Positions 1 to 6,543 are shown, counted from the first letter of the stretch. The stretch is 8,916 nt of DNA from an uncultured Oceanobacillus sp. (GCA_938004015.1 CALKWU010000022.1:1-8916), one strand, 5' to 3'. Notes: generated by a model not told the origin, from the letters alone. Program-made: numbers and translations.

Positions 1-24
1 TTATGAAACTACTATACTAGATTA

Positions 25-798
25 TCAGTCATTCTGCAAGTCATCTTGAATATCTTCCCTGGGAACCGCAATGGAAGGGCCGGAACCGCCATAGAAGTCG
101 GGCACCTCTCCCATCAACGCTCCACCATCGATATAAATTTGTGCCGTCACCGTCGTCACTTCCGACGTGAACGGAATGATGACTTGGACATCCGCTTCCA
201 CATTCAAGTAAAAAGAGATCCACACTCCATTGATTCCAAATTCAGTCTGCTCACGGGTGATGTTCGTCCGGACCGTACCGATGACTTCCAGGTTGATCGG
301 TATCCGCGGCCCGAGGTTTGCCAATACTGTGTTTCCCGTAACTTGACCTAGGGGAATTTCGACTAATGTCGGGTCTTCAAACAGTCGTTCCTCCACTCCA
401 TCCGTATATTCGAACATCTCATCTTCGTCATGGAAAATCGGTTCTCCCCGATTCAAACGATGAAAATAATCTTCAATCCGTTGTGTCGCATTCCGGGTGA
501 TTTCACTGATGGCTCCAGGGTCGACGGAATATGCAGCGACTTTCCCGTTATTATCGTAAACGATATTCGCTATGTCCATAAAGTCATATTCTTCCGTAAA
601 GCGGACAGCCCGATTGATGGCGCGGGTCGCAAATTCATTCGTTTTTTCCTTGGCGATTTCCATTAAAATCGGCTTGATTCCCCGATCGATGACGACGATG
701 CTCAACAATACGCAAACTGTGAAAATGATGATCGTCAATAGAAGAGCCTTTCGGGGTGGAGGTGCTCCAGGCTGACTTCCGTATCTTTTTCTGCGCAT
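25..798 (-). CDS. yunB: Sporulation protein YunB
   Basis: 257 aa, close to the ~250 aa usual for YunB. YunB is a sporulation protein; in B. subtilis it is made in the mother cell and is needed for normal spore formation, but its biochemical role is not known. The N-terminus is basic (RRKR) and proline-rich, followed by one membrane segment at about residues 18-37, then a long soluble, probably extracytoplasmic or intermembrane domain with many Ile/Val/Thr beta-like stretches. It therefore looks like a type II single-pass membrane protein. The ATG start is supported by a GAGGGGG ribosome site 7 nt upstream, which lies inside a terminator-like hairpin (see 804-842). It is the last gene of the yunE-D-C-B block, and yunC ends 76 nt upstream. 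No terminator is visible in the 24 bases after its TGA. Family assignment is from recognition of the sequence and the conserved gene order. Confidence 0.9.
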   Translation of the reverse strand: MRRKRYGSQPGAPPPRKALLLTIIIFTVCVLLSIVVIDRGIKPILMEIAKEKTNEFATRAINRAVRFTEEYDFMDIANIVYDNNGKVAAYSVDPGAISEITRNATQRIEDYFHRLNRGEPIFHDEDEMFEYTDGVEERLFEDPTLVEIPLGQVTGNTVLANLGPRIPINLEVIGTVRTNITREQTEFGINGVWISFYLNVEADVQVIIPFTSEVTTVTAQIYIDGGALMGEVPDFYGGSGPSIAVPREDIQDDLQND

Positions 799-800
799 GT

Positions 801-842
801 AAAAACCCCCTCATGCAAGCATATGCTTATGCTTTGGGGGTT
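801..842 (-). terminator. Terminator-like hairpin that contains the yunB ribosome site
   Basis: Read on the minus strand, AACCCCC (836-842) pairs with GGGGGTT (804-810), and TTTTT follows directly, as in an intrinsic terminator. Between the arms lies a perfect 12-nt palindrome, AAGCATATGCTT, that can form its own small stem. The right arm, GAGGGGG, is also the only good ribosome site for yunB, 7 nt before its ATG. The structure could end yunC transcripts and, in read-through RNA, hide the yunB ribosome site. The pairing is seen directly; termination or attenuation is inferred. Confidence 0.6.
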
Positions 843-874
843 AGACTAGTTATGACGCCACAGCCGGACAAAGG

Positions 875-1183
875 TCAAGAAATGAGCAGGAGTGCCTCTT
901 TTGCAGTCATTCCCTCTTTCCATCCGTATTCCTTCGAAGCGTCAGTTACTTTTTCCAAAGGTGCGTGGAGCAATTGGTCGATCGTCCGCACCCCTACCGC
1001 TCTTCCTGCAATCACTTTCCTTTCTTTCAGCTTGGGGATTTCATTGAAAATATCCACATCCAATGCGGCACACATGACATAGCCAACTTCATTGGATATC
1101 GTCAATAATGTCGTTTTCGGCAGTTCGACACTCACTGCTGTAAATTGCATACCTTCAATTTCAATCGGATTGACAGTGATCAT
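875..1183 (-). CDS. yunC: YunC-like protein (DUF1805)
   Basis: 102 aa, full length for the DUF1805 family, whose B. subtilis member is YunC. The function is unknown. The protein is small, soluble and without signal peptide or membrane segment. Its recognisable core is the stretch GYVMCAALDV (about residues 34-43) and the motif AGRAVGVRTIDQLL (about 59-72), which are the most conserved parts of this family. The Cys in MCAALD is a conserved-looking residue, but no catalytic role can be claimed. The ATG start is fixed by AAAAGGAGG at 1191-1199, with 7 nt between GGAGG and the ATG. It lies 60 nt after yunD, and that gap holds a hairpin (1201-1220) next to the ribosome site. It is probably cotranscribed with yunD, with possible extra control at the hairpin. 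Confidence 0.9.
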   Translation of the reverse strand: MITVNPIEIEGMQFTAVSVELPKTTLLTISNEVGYVMCAALDVDIFNEIPKLKERKVIAGRAVGVRTIDQLLHAPLEKVTDASKEYGWKEGMTAKEALLLIS

Positions 1184-1200
1184 TTGCAGGCCTCCTTTTC

Positions 1201-1220
1201 GTACATAATAAGTTATGCAC
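1201..1220 (-). promoter_or_regulatory. 8-bp hairpin just upstream of the yunC ribosome site
   Basis: On the minus strand, GTGCATAA, a 4-nt loop (CTTA) and TTATGTAC form a 20-nt inverted repeat ending 1 nt before the AAAAGGAGG ribosome site of yunC. The single departure from perfect symmetry is a G opposite T, which is a G-U wobble in the minus-strand RNA but an A-C mismatch in plus-strand RNA. This fits a structure selected in the yunC transcript. No T run follows, so it is not a terminator. It could be a DNA operator, an mRNA stabiliser or a translation element. Confidence 0.45.
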
Positions 1221-1243
1221 GGATGGCCCTTTCCGTCACTGTT

Positions 1244-2662
1244 TCAACGGTTCACATGCCCTTCCTTCGTATAATTCCTTTTCAACGTTTCCAACAACAA
1301 ATCTCGTAAAAATTCCGGAAGAAAATATTCTTTCATTTCCGATTTGGCAATTTCCGGAAGCAACCTCCCGAAAGTGAATGTATCGGCTGTCGCAATCCGG
1401 TACGTCCGCTGTTTGTCCACTTCCGACCCATCAGGAAAAGAAACATCTTTAACGGCCTCTGTACCATCAGAATGAATCTTCGTTGCGACAGAAATTCCGG
1501 AAAACAACATTCTCCCGATCACTTTCCCACGAAAACCGAATCCTTTCAATTCGATTTCCATAAAATCCTTTTTTAAAGATGCACGGATCACTTCTATCAG
1601 TTCATCTCCCCGTAAGTGGACGACGACCGGATTGATCGGATGCGGGCAAATCCGGTGAATATCACCATATGTGACCGTGCCTTTAGGCACTTCGTCAAGT
1701 AATAACCCGGCATTCAACAAAGATACATCGGCATTCGTCCATTTCCGGACAGTATCCGTCAAATCTTGCATAATCGGCGTGTCTTTATACCAGTCGACTT
1801 CAAGAGGATGAGCCAACTCCACAACTTTTTCATTCAATGTATCCTCTGCTTCTTCATTCCATGCATCCACCAGCTTTTTTGTTTCCTCATCCGGCGGATA
1901 ATCGGACACATCGACGGCATAAGCTTCTTTTTCAATGACCTGTTTCCGGAAATGATCATAGGTGATCACTACTTCACCAGCGAACATACAGTGTTTTCCG
2001 GCTGCCGTCAACAAACTGTTGTTCACATGCATCCCACTTTTCAACAAGTGATGGGTATGACCCCCGATGATGACGTCGACTTCAGGGAATCTTCTGGCAA
2101 TCTCTTCGTCCTCACTAAACCCTAGGTGGGATAGAAGAACAATGATATCGGTCTTTTCCGTTAATGGCCCAATCTGTTCCGCCAATTCTTCATAAGGGGA
2201 TGTCAAATGCCAGCCGAGTGGTTCATAAAACGCATTGAACGGTGCAGTCAACCCGATGAAACCGATACGGATCCCCGATTCCGTTTCGAAAATTTCCGAA
2301 GCGGACAACCAGCTTGGAGGTTTTCCCTGTTGATGTTTCAAATTGGCGCAAACGATCTTGAAATCCGCTTCATCATAAAGATGGTACAACTCATCGTGAC
2401 CTAAAGTGATTCCTTCGTTATTGCCGATGGTTACCACATCGTATCCGACTTCATTCAGCATTTCCACGTTCGCTTTTCCCATCGACGCTTCGGAAATCGG
2501 ATGGACCCGATCCATGTGGTCTCCCGCATCCACGAGGAAATAGTCATCCCCATGGGACTTCCGCTTTCTTTTCATCGTTTTCAAATAGCCGGCTGTTCGT
2601 GGCCATTGCATGAAATGGCTATGCAAATCATTTGTATAGTAGATGTAAAGCTTCTCCTTCAT
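1244..2662 (-). CDS. yunD: YunD-like metallophosphatase (5'-nucleotidase/2',3'-cyclic phosphodiesterase family)
   Basis: 472 aa, two-domain architecture of the UshA/CpdB family but without a signal peptide, so probably cytoplasmic, unlike secreted 5'-nucleotidases. The N-terminal metallophosphatase domain (about 1-230) carries the metal-binding motifs TNDLHSH (10-16), DAGDH (45-49), GNNEG (80-84), LLSHLG (176-181) and GGHTHH (200-205). The C-terminal nucleotide-binding domain spans about 280-440. Two sites differ from the classical enzyme: GNHE/D is GNNEG, so the His that acts as acid in UshA is Asn82, and the usual NGG-IR-like nucleotide-binding motif reads NAGLLLDE (317-324). Metal binding should be intact, but substrate and rate may differ. 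Start ATG has AGGAG 9 nt upstream; this ribosome site overlaps the yunE stop codon TAG, so the two genes are probably translationally coupled. The physiological substrate is unknown. Confidence 0.9.
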   Translation of the reverse strand: MKEKLYIYYTNDLHSHFMQWPRTAGYLKTMKRKRKSHGDDYFLVDAGDHMDRVHPISEASMGKANVEMLNEVGYDVVTIGNNEGITLGHDELYHLYDEADFKIVCANLKHQQGKPPSWLSASEIFETESGIRIGFIGLTAPFNAFYEPLGWHLTSPYEELAEQIGPLTEKTDIIVLLSHLGFSEDEEIARRFPEVDVIIGGHTHHLLKSGMHVNNSLLTAAGKHCMFAGEVVITYDHFRKQVIEKEAYAVDVSDYPPDEETKKLVDAWNEEAEDTLNEKVVELAHPLEVDWYKDTPIMQDLTDTVRKWTNADVSLLNAGLLLDEVPKGTVTYGDIHRICPHPINPVVVHLRGDELIEVIRASLKKDFMEIELKGFGFRGKVIGRMLFSGISVATKIHSDGTEAVKDVSFPDGSEVDKQRTYRIATADTFTFGRLLPEIAKSEMKEYFLPEFLRDLLLETLKRNYTKEGHVNR

Positions 2663-2674
2663 TATGACATGCTC

Positions 2675-3490
2675 CTAACTTAAACCTTGAATGATCATGC
2701 GAATTCCAATCAAAATCAATAAACCTCTTAATATCCATTCGAGCACCTGACTCGACAGCATTTGATTCACTTTGGCGCCGAGTCTGCCACCGATCCAAGC
2801 ACCAGGAATGAACAACAGGACGTACTTCCAAACGACGTGCCCTAGGGCGATATGGGTGATCGAACTGAATATGCTGACAAAGAAAATCATGAACATGGAG
2901 GTCGCAGTCGCAATATGGACAGGAACACCGAAGAAAAGAATCATCGCAGGCACCATGATTGAACCTCCGCCGATTCCGAACAGGCCGGAAAGGATTCCGA
3001 CACAAAAAGCGAGTGTAACGGCGGCGATTGGATTCACTTTATATTGGTAACGTTTTCCGTACAATTCAAACGTCCGGACGCCTTTTCCCTTCAATTCAAC
3101 CGACCGAGGTTCATCTTTTTTGAAAAATAAAATGATGGCAATGAAAATCATGAGAATACCGAAATAAAGTTGGAACGGGCCGGCTTCGACAAATTGATTG
3201 AGCCACGAACCGAAAATGCCTCCAGGTATGCTTCCGATAAGGAATAAAAAGCCTGTCCGATAATCGACTCGTCTAACTTTCAAATAAGCCAAGGTGGAAG
3301 AAAGTCCAGTGAAAATCATGACGACTAATGAAATACCTACAATCGCTTGTGGTGTGGCCCAACTGAATGTATCGGAGACAGACGCGATGAACAAGAGCGT
3401 CGGTACGAGGATGATCCCGCCGCCAAGCCCCATCAACGAACCGATAAAGGCCGTACTCAATCCAATCAACAAACTAACGACAAAAACCAA
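2675..3490 (-). CDS. yunE: TauE/SafE-family anion exporter (YunE-like)
   Basis: 271 aa integral membrane protein with the two-fold repeat of the TauE/SafE (sulfite exporter) family. The repeated signature is GSLMGLGGGIILVP at 17-30 and SGLFGIGGGSIMVP at 168-181, each at the start of a half with about four membrane segments. A charged cytoplasmic linker (about 124-150) joins the halves. Family members export sulfite, sulfoacetate or other organosulfur anions; the substrate of YunE itself is not established. It is the first gene of yunE-D-C-B, with yunD starting 12 nt after its stop. The start is uncertain: the TTG used here has only AGGG 6 nt upstream, and the next in-frame upstream stop lies 18 nt before it. 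An out-of-frame 8-codon ATG reading frame (3492-3515) ends 1 nt before the TTG. Later starts would remove part of the first membrane segment. Confidence 0.85.
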   Translation of the reverse strand: MVFVVSLLIGLSTAFIGSLMGLGGGIILVPTLLFIASVSDTFSWATPQAIVGISLVVMIFTGLSSTLAYLKVRRVDYRTGFLFLIGSIPGGIFGSWLNQFVEAGPFQLYFGILMIFIAIILFFKKDEPRSVELKGKGVRTFELYGKRYQYKVNPIAAVTLAFCVGILSGLFGIGGGSIMVPAMILFFGVPVHIATATSMFMIFFVSIFSSITHIALGHVVWKYVLLFIPGAWIGGRLGAKVNQMLSSQVLEWILRGLLILIGIRMIIQGLS

Positions 3491-3491
3491 A

Positions 3492-3515
3492 CTAATCCCT
3501 ACTATCTATATTCAT
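3492..3515 (-). other. Possible 8-codon leader reading frame before yunE
   Basis: On the minus strand an ATG at 3513-3515 preceded by a purine-rich run (AGAAGAAAAGAA) opens a frame of seven codons (MNIDSRD) that stops with TAG one base before the yunE TTG. It may feed ribosomes to the weak TTG by reinitiation. Alternatively, it may be the remains of the true yunE start put out of frame by one base. No conservation can be checked here. Confidence 0.3.
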
Positions 3516-3536
3516 TTCTTTTCTTCTTATAATGAA

Positions 3537-3564
3537 ACTATATCAGCAGCGTTGCCGTTTTGAA
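3537..3564 (-). promoter_or_regulatory. yunE: Weak SigA-type promoter candidate for yunE-D-C-B
   Basis: On the minus strand, TTCAAA (3559-3564) and TATAGT (3537-3542) are separated by 16 nt. The -10 matches TATAAT at 5 of 6 positions and the -35 matches TTGACA at 4 of 6. Transcription would begin about 40 nt before the yunE TTG. It is the best pair I see in this interval, but it is weak. Confidence 0.25.
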
Positions 3565-3694
3565 ACCATTCCGCACATTTTTAAAGAAAAATTGAAGTTA
3601 GTTTCGGGAAATTGAACATCCGGACAGCGAAACAAGCAGGATGGTTCCAAGCTTCCGATTCGTGCCCGGGTCAATACATAGGATATGATTTATG

Positions 3695-3712
3695 TTGTCC
3701 TTAATTGGACAA
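3695..3712. repeat. Inverted repeat, operator-like, upstream of yqhV
   Basis: TTGTCC and GGACAA form perfect 6-bp arms around the AT-only spacer TTAATT. The repeat ends 6 nt before the -10-like sequence of the yqhV upstream region, the position expected for an operator or activator site. No T run follows, so it is unlikely to be a terminator. A regulator cannot be named. Confidence 0.35.
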
Positions 3713-3718
3713 GGCCGG

Positions 3719-3731
3719 CATATAGTAGAAT
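3719..3731 (+). promoter_or_regulatory. yqhV: -10-like sequence for yqhV
   Basis: CATATAGTA (3719-3727) fits the CATANNNTA form seen in -10 elements used by the mother-cell sigma factor SigK and is close to that of SigE (CATACAAT, 6 of 8). TAGAAT (3726-3731) or TATAGT (3721-3726) would also serve SigA at 5 of 6. No good -35 lies at the right distance for any of them, so the sigma factor is open. Confidence 0.3.
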
Positions 3732-3755
3732 AGTACCCACTGCAGGAGGAAGAAG

Positions 3756-4031
3756 ATGTTTGCCTTAATTGAAAAAGCTGTTTTCTTCATGGCCTTGTTA
3801 CGCATCCTTTCCGGTTCGATTGAAGTGTTGGCAGCTTTGGTGATGTTGAAGTTCAACGACATTGAAAAAGCATTCATCATCAACAGCTCCCTTGCTTTCG
3901 TCGGTCCATTGATATTGCTTACGACGACAGCGATCGGAGTGGTCGGGATGAGTTCAAAATTATCTTTCGGAAAAGTATTTTGGATATTTCTCGGTGTCGC
4001 CTTAATTATTTACGGAGTCAAGAAAGGATAG
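3756..4031 (+). CDS. yqhV: YqhV-like small membrane protein (DUF2619)
   Basis: 91 aa, matching the ~93 aa of B. subtilis YqhV and related DUF2619 proteins, found in spore-forming Bacillales. The function is unknown. Three hydrophobic segments are visible at about residues 8-31, 44-63 and 72-88, with a short polar loop (KFNDIEKAF, 32-40) and a basic C-terminus (VKKG). There is no signal peptidase site and no recognisable catalytic residue. The ATG start is supported by AGGAGGA ending 5 nt upstream. It stands alone between two opposing units: divergent from yunE and convergent with ssuB, with which its last 30 bases overlap. In B. subtilis yqhV lies near the spoIIIA genes, not near yun genes, so this location appears to be a rearranged context. 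Assignment rests on recognised sequence pattern and length. Confidence 0.75.
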   Translation: MFALIEKAVFFMALLRILSGSIEVLAALVMLKFNDIEKAFIINSSLAFVGPLILLTTTAIGVVGMSSKLSFGKVFWIFLGVALIIYGVKKG

Positions 4032-4796
4032 TTGCCGTTCGGACAACAACATATGAAAGTCATTTTCCCGCTTTAAAATTTGCGAGAGGATTGTCTCGAC
4101 ATACATACCGAAAGCGGGATTGGTCCGTTTCCTCGGTCGAGGTAACGGAATCTGCTGATTGAAGCTGATTTTACCGTCTTCAATCAACAGCACCCGGTCA
4201 GAGATGGCGACGGCCTCTTCCACATCATGAGTGACGAGGATGGCCGTAAACATCCTTTCTTGCCAAAGCCCTTCGATCAATTCCTGCATTTCCAAACGAG
4301 TCAGTGCATCCAATGCGCCTAACGGTTCATCCAATAACAGAAGTTGTGGATCATGGATGAGTGCCCTTGCCAGTGCAACCCGTTGTTTTTGGCCGCCGGA
4401 AAGTCTGGAAGGAAAATCTTCCTTCCGATCCGCCAAGCCGACTTGCCACAATTGCTCTTCAGCCTTCTCCCGATGTTCTGGCGCCAACCCGATGGAAACA
4501 TTGTCGAGCACTCGTTTCCAAGGCAATAACCGACCATCTTGAAACATGATCCGCGCTTTTCTGTTCAATCCTTTCAACCGCTCACCACCAAGGATGATGG
4601 AACCTTCTTGATAATCTTCCAAACCAGCCAATAGCCGAAGCAACGTGCTTTTCCCACAGCCGCTTTTTCCGACAATGGCCACAAACTCTCCAGGTTGAAT
4701 GTTCACGTCCAAACCATTCAATACCGGACGTTTACCATAGCTTTTCACGAGTTGATCGATTCGTACATCGACCCCATATTGTTTCAACGATGTCAT
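4002..4796 (-). CDS. ssuB: Sulfonate-type ABC transporter ATP-binding protein (SsuB/TauB-like)
   Basis: 264 aa, the usual length for nitrate/sulfonate/taurine importer ATPases. All ATPase motifs are intact: Walker A GKSGCGKST (43-51), Q-loop Gln86 in MFQDGRLLPW, signature LSGGQ (132-136), Walker B LLLLDEP (152-158) and the switch His190 in VTHD. MFQDGRLLPWKRVLDNV is characteristic of the SsuB/TauB/NrtD group. It should sit on the cytoplasmic face and drive import with the permease encoded just upstream. Start ATG is fixed by GGAGG 7 nt upstream, and it follows the permease stop by 15 nt. The last ten codons overlap the end of convergent yqhV. The tail after about residue 245 extends a little past the conserved domain. 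Confidence 0.85.
   Translation of the reverse strand: MTSLKQYGVDVRIDQLVKSYGKRPVLNGLDVNIQPGEFVAIVGKSGCGKSTLLRLLAGLEDYQEGSIILGGERLKGLNRKARIMFQDGRLLPWKRVLDNVSIGLAPEHREKAEEQLWQVGLADRKEDFPSRLSGGQKQRVALARALIHDPQLLLLDEPLGALDALTRLEMQELIEGLWQERMFTAILVTHDVEEAVAISDRVLLIEDGKISFNQQIPLPRPRKRTNPAFGMYVETILSQILKRENDFHMLLSERQLSFLDSVNN
4067..4118. repeat. Nested inverted repeats in the 3' part of ssuB
   Basis: CCCGCTTT (4067-4074) and AAAGCGGG (4111-4118) are exact inverted 8-mers. Between them CGAGA (4083-4087) and TCTCG (4094-4098) form a second stem with a 6-nt loop. The structure lies inside the ssuB coding region and just downstream of yqhV. Neither strand has a T run after the stem, so it does not qualify as an ordinary intrinsic terminator. 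Confidence 0.35.
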
Positions 4797-4811
4797 CCGT
4801 TGCCCTCCTAT

Positions 4812-5576
4812 TCACGTATCCCATTTCAACCATTTCCCTTCAAAAAATCGTGCAATGACATCAGATATTTTCCCGAATAACGCATAAATCAAAATGCTTA
4901 ACACGATCACATCCATTTGCATGAATTCCCTCGCATTCATCGCCATATAACCGATTCCCGACTGGGCGGAAATCGTTTCCGCAACGATCAGCGTAAGCCA
5001 CATGACGCCTAAGGAAAACCGGATTCCGACAAGGATCGATGATAACGCCCCTGGTAAAATGACGTGGAAAAACAATTGATTTCCCTTTAAACCATAGGAT
5101 TTCCCCATTTCGATCAACCGTTTGTCAACGGATTTGATGCCGTGGTACGTATTGATGTAAACCGGAAATAACACACCTAAAGCGACGAGAAAAATTTTTG
5201 AAGTTTCGCCAATGCCAAACCAAAGGATGACGAGCGGAATAAGCGCCAAATGTGGAATATTACGTAACATTTGAATGGATGTGTCGAACAACAAATCAGA
5301 ATAACGGAAAACGCCATTCAACAGTCCGAAAATGAACCCGATGGAAGCACCGATAAGAAATCCGATAAGCGCCCGCCATAAGCTGATGGACATATGAGTA
5401 TACAATTCTCCATTCAACAAAAGCCGGAAAGCCGCTTCCATTATGTCAGTCGGAGCAGGCAACGTCTTTTCCGATATGATGCCAATCATCGATACAAGTT
5501 GCCATAGGAGAAGCAACGAGCAAGGAATGAGCCATGGTAAAAGTTTTCCAACAGATGCATAGATGCCCCTTTTCAT
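4812..5576 (-). CDS. ssuC: Sulfonate-type ABC transporter permease (SsuC/TauC-like)
   Basis: 254 aa from the preferred start. It is an inner-membrane permease of the BPD_transp_1 family with about six membrane segments. It carries the cytoplasmic EAA-type coupling loop with G-SYGLKG and the ILPGALSSI ending (about residues 156-176) that docks on the ATPase. The first segment is preceded by a short basic N-terminus. An ATG two codons further upstream (5580-5582) is open, but the ribosome site GGAGG ends only 1 nt before it. The ATG at 5574-5576 has the normal 7-nt spacing, so I chose it. The gene begins 19 nt after the ssuA stop and is followed by ssuB after 15 nt, so the three form one operon. 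Sulfonate specificity is inferred from the partners. Confidence 0.85.
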   Translation of the reverse strand: MKRGIYASVGKLLPWLIPCSLLLLWQLVSMIGIISEKTLPAPTDIMEAAFRLLLNGELYTHMSISLWRALIGFLIGASIGFIFGLLNGVFRYSDLLFDTSIQMLRNIPHLALIPLVILWFGIGETSKIFLVALGVLFPVYINTYHGIKSVDKRLIEMGKSYGLKGNQLFFHVILPGALSSILVGIRFSLGVMWLTLIVAETISAQSGIGYMAMNAREFMQMDVIVLSILIYALFGKISDVIARFFEGKWLKWDT

Positions 5577-5595
5577 TTCCATTCCTCCATCGGAC

Positions 5596-6543
5596 TTATT
5601 CCATAACGTCTTTCACATTGATTTTTTCTGGAATGATTTCCAATTCAAAAAATTTATCCGCAATTTCTTGCTGCTCTTCCATCATCTCTTCTGTCAACAT
5701 CTCAATTCCATAGGTGCGCCGCTGTACCGCTTTCCGGATGGATGCTTCATCAATCCCTAAAAGCGGCGCCAAACTCTGCACGAGTTCTTCTTCGTTTTCA
5801 TTGGCCCATTTCGATGAAGCATCTATTTCTTCTATGATGACTTCCAAAATAGCGGGATGATTTTCATAAAAATCCCTTGTCGCCACAAAAAAATCACGAT
5901 CTGTCGTCAACCCCTCACCATCAACGAGTAATCTCCCATTGGAATGCAATTCGGTGGAAGCAACGTACGGATCCCAAACAACCATCGCATCGATGGTTCC
6001 CTTTTCGAAAGCGATACGGGCATCCCCTGGGGTAAGATATGCCGGTGTCATATCATCAATGGTCAAGCCTGCTTTTTCCAACGCTTTGATAAGCAAATAA
6101 TGGGAACTGGACCCTTTCGAAAAGCCAATCGTTTTCCCTTCCAAATCTTCCAATGCTTCGATTTCCGAATCATCAGGAACAAGGATGCCGCTTCCAGCCG
6201 ATTTTGAAAAACCTGCCGCAACATAGACAAAATCCGTTTCGGCAGCTTGTGCAAAAATGACCGGAGTATTTCCTGTCCGACCGAAGTCGATGGCACCTGC
6301 ATGCAATGCTTCGACAAGGAGCGGGCCTGCTTGGAATTCATGCCATTCCAACGTAAATCCAAGCTCCGCCAATCTGTCTTCCAAACCAACTGCTATTTGC
6401 AGTAAAACAAGCGGTCCATTTTTCTGATAGCCAATCCGCAGCACATTGTCATCGTTTCCACTTGATGCCGCTTCCTTCGTTGAACCGCAAGCTGCCAGTA
6501 CGAACAACATCACCAACAAACCGAACAAAGCAATTTTTCTCAC
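5596..6543 (-). CDS. ssuA: Aliphatic sulfonate/taurine-type ABC transporter substrate-binding lipoprotein (SsuA-like)
   Basis: 315 aa. A lipoprotein signal peptide is clear: MRK, a hydrophobic core, and the lipobox LAAC with Cys19 as the lipidation site, followed by a Ser/Gly/Asp-rich linker. The mature protein is a periplasmic-binding type 2 domain of the SsuA/NrtA group. The stretches RIGYQKNGPL (about 36-45), EFQAGPLLVEAL (about 69-80), IDFGRTGNTPVIFAQAA (about 85-101) and AMVVWDPY further on are typical of aliphatic-sulfonate binders. It captures substrate outside the membrane for the permease and ATPase downstream. The start is GTG with GGAAGG 7 nt upstream. No monooxygenase (SsuD/TauD) follows, so the exact ligand is inferred. 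I see no clear promoter in the 141-nt gap upstream. Confidence 0.85.
   Translation of the reverse strand: MRKIALFGLLVMLFVLAACGSTKEAASSGNDDNVLRIGYQKNGPLVLLQIAVGLEDRLAELGFTLEWHEFQAGPLLVEALHAGAIDFGRTGNTPVIFAQAAETDFVYVAAGFSKSAGSGILVPDDSEIEALEDLEGKTIGFSKGSSSHYLLIKALEKAGLTIDDMTPAYLTPGDARIAFEKGTIDAMVVWDPYVASTELHSNGRLLVDGEGLTTDRDFFVATRDFYENHPAILEVIIEEIDASSKWANENEEELVQSLAPLLGIDEASIRKAVQRRTYGIEMLTEEMMEEQQEIADKFFELEIIPEKINVKDVME

Noticed and set aside
46..351. Open plus-strand frame of 101 codons opposite yunB
   Set aside because: It is antisense to a well-supported gene, has no ribosome site, and its composition (Arg/His/Asp-rich) is that of a shadow frame.
1221..1236. Short stem ACGGA/TCCGT between yunD and yunC as a terminator
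   Set aside because: The stem is only 5 bp and is not followed by a T run on either strand.
2628..3005. Minus-strand frame of 125 codons inside yunE
   Set aside because: It is the alternative frame of yunE, Cys/His/Arg-rich without domain features, and runs into the yunD start.
3578..3593. ATTTTT-AAAG-AAAAAT inverted repeat in the yunE-yqhV gap as a terminator
   Set aside because: The stem is made only of A-T pairs, and no transcript is expected to end there between divergent genes.
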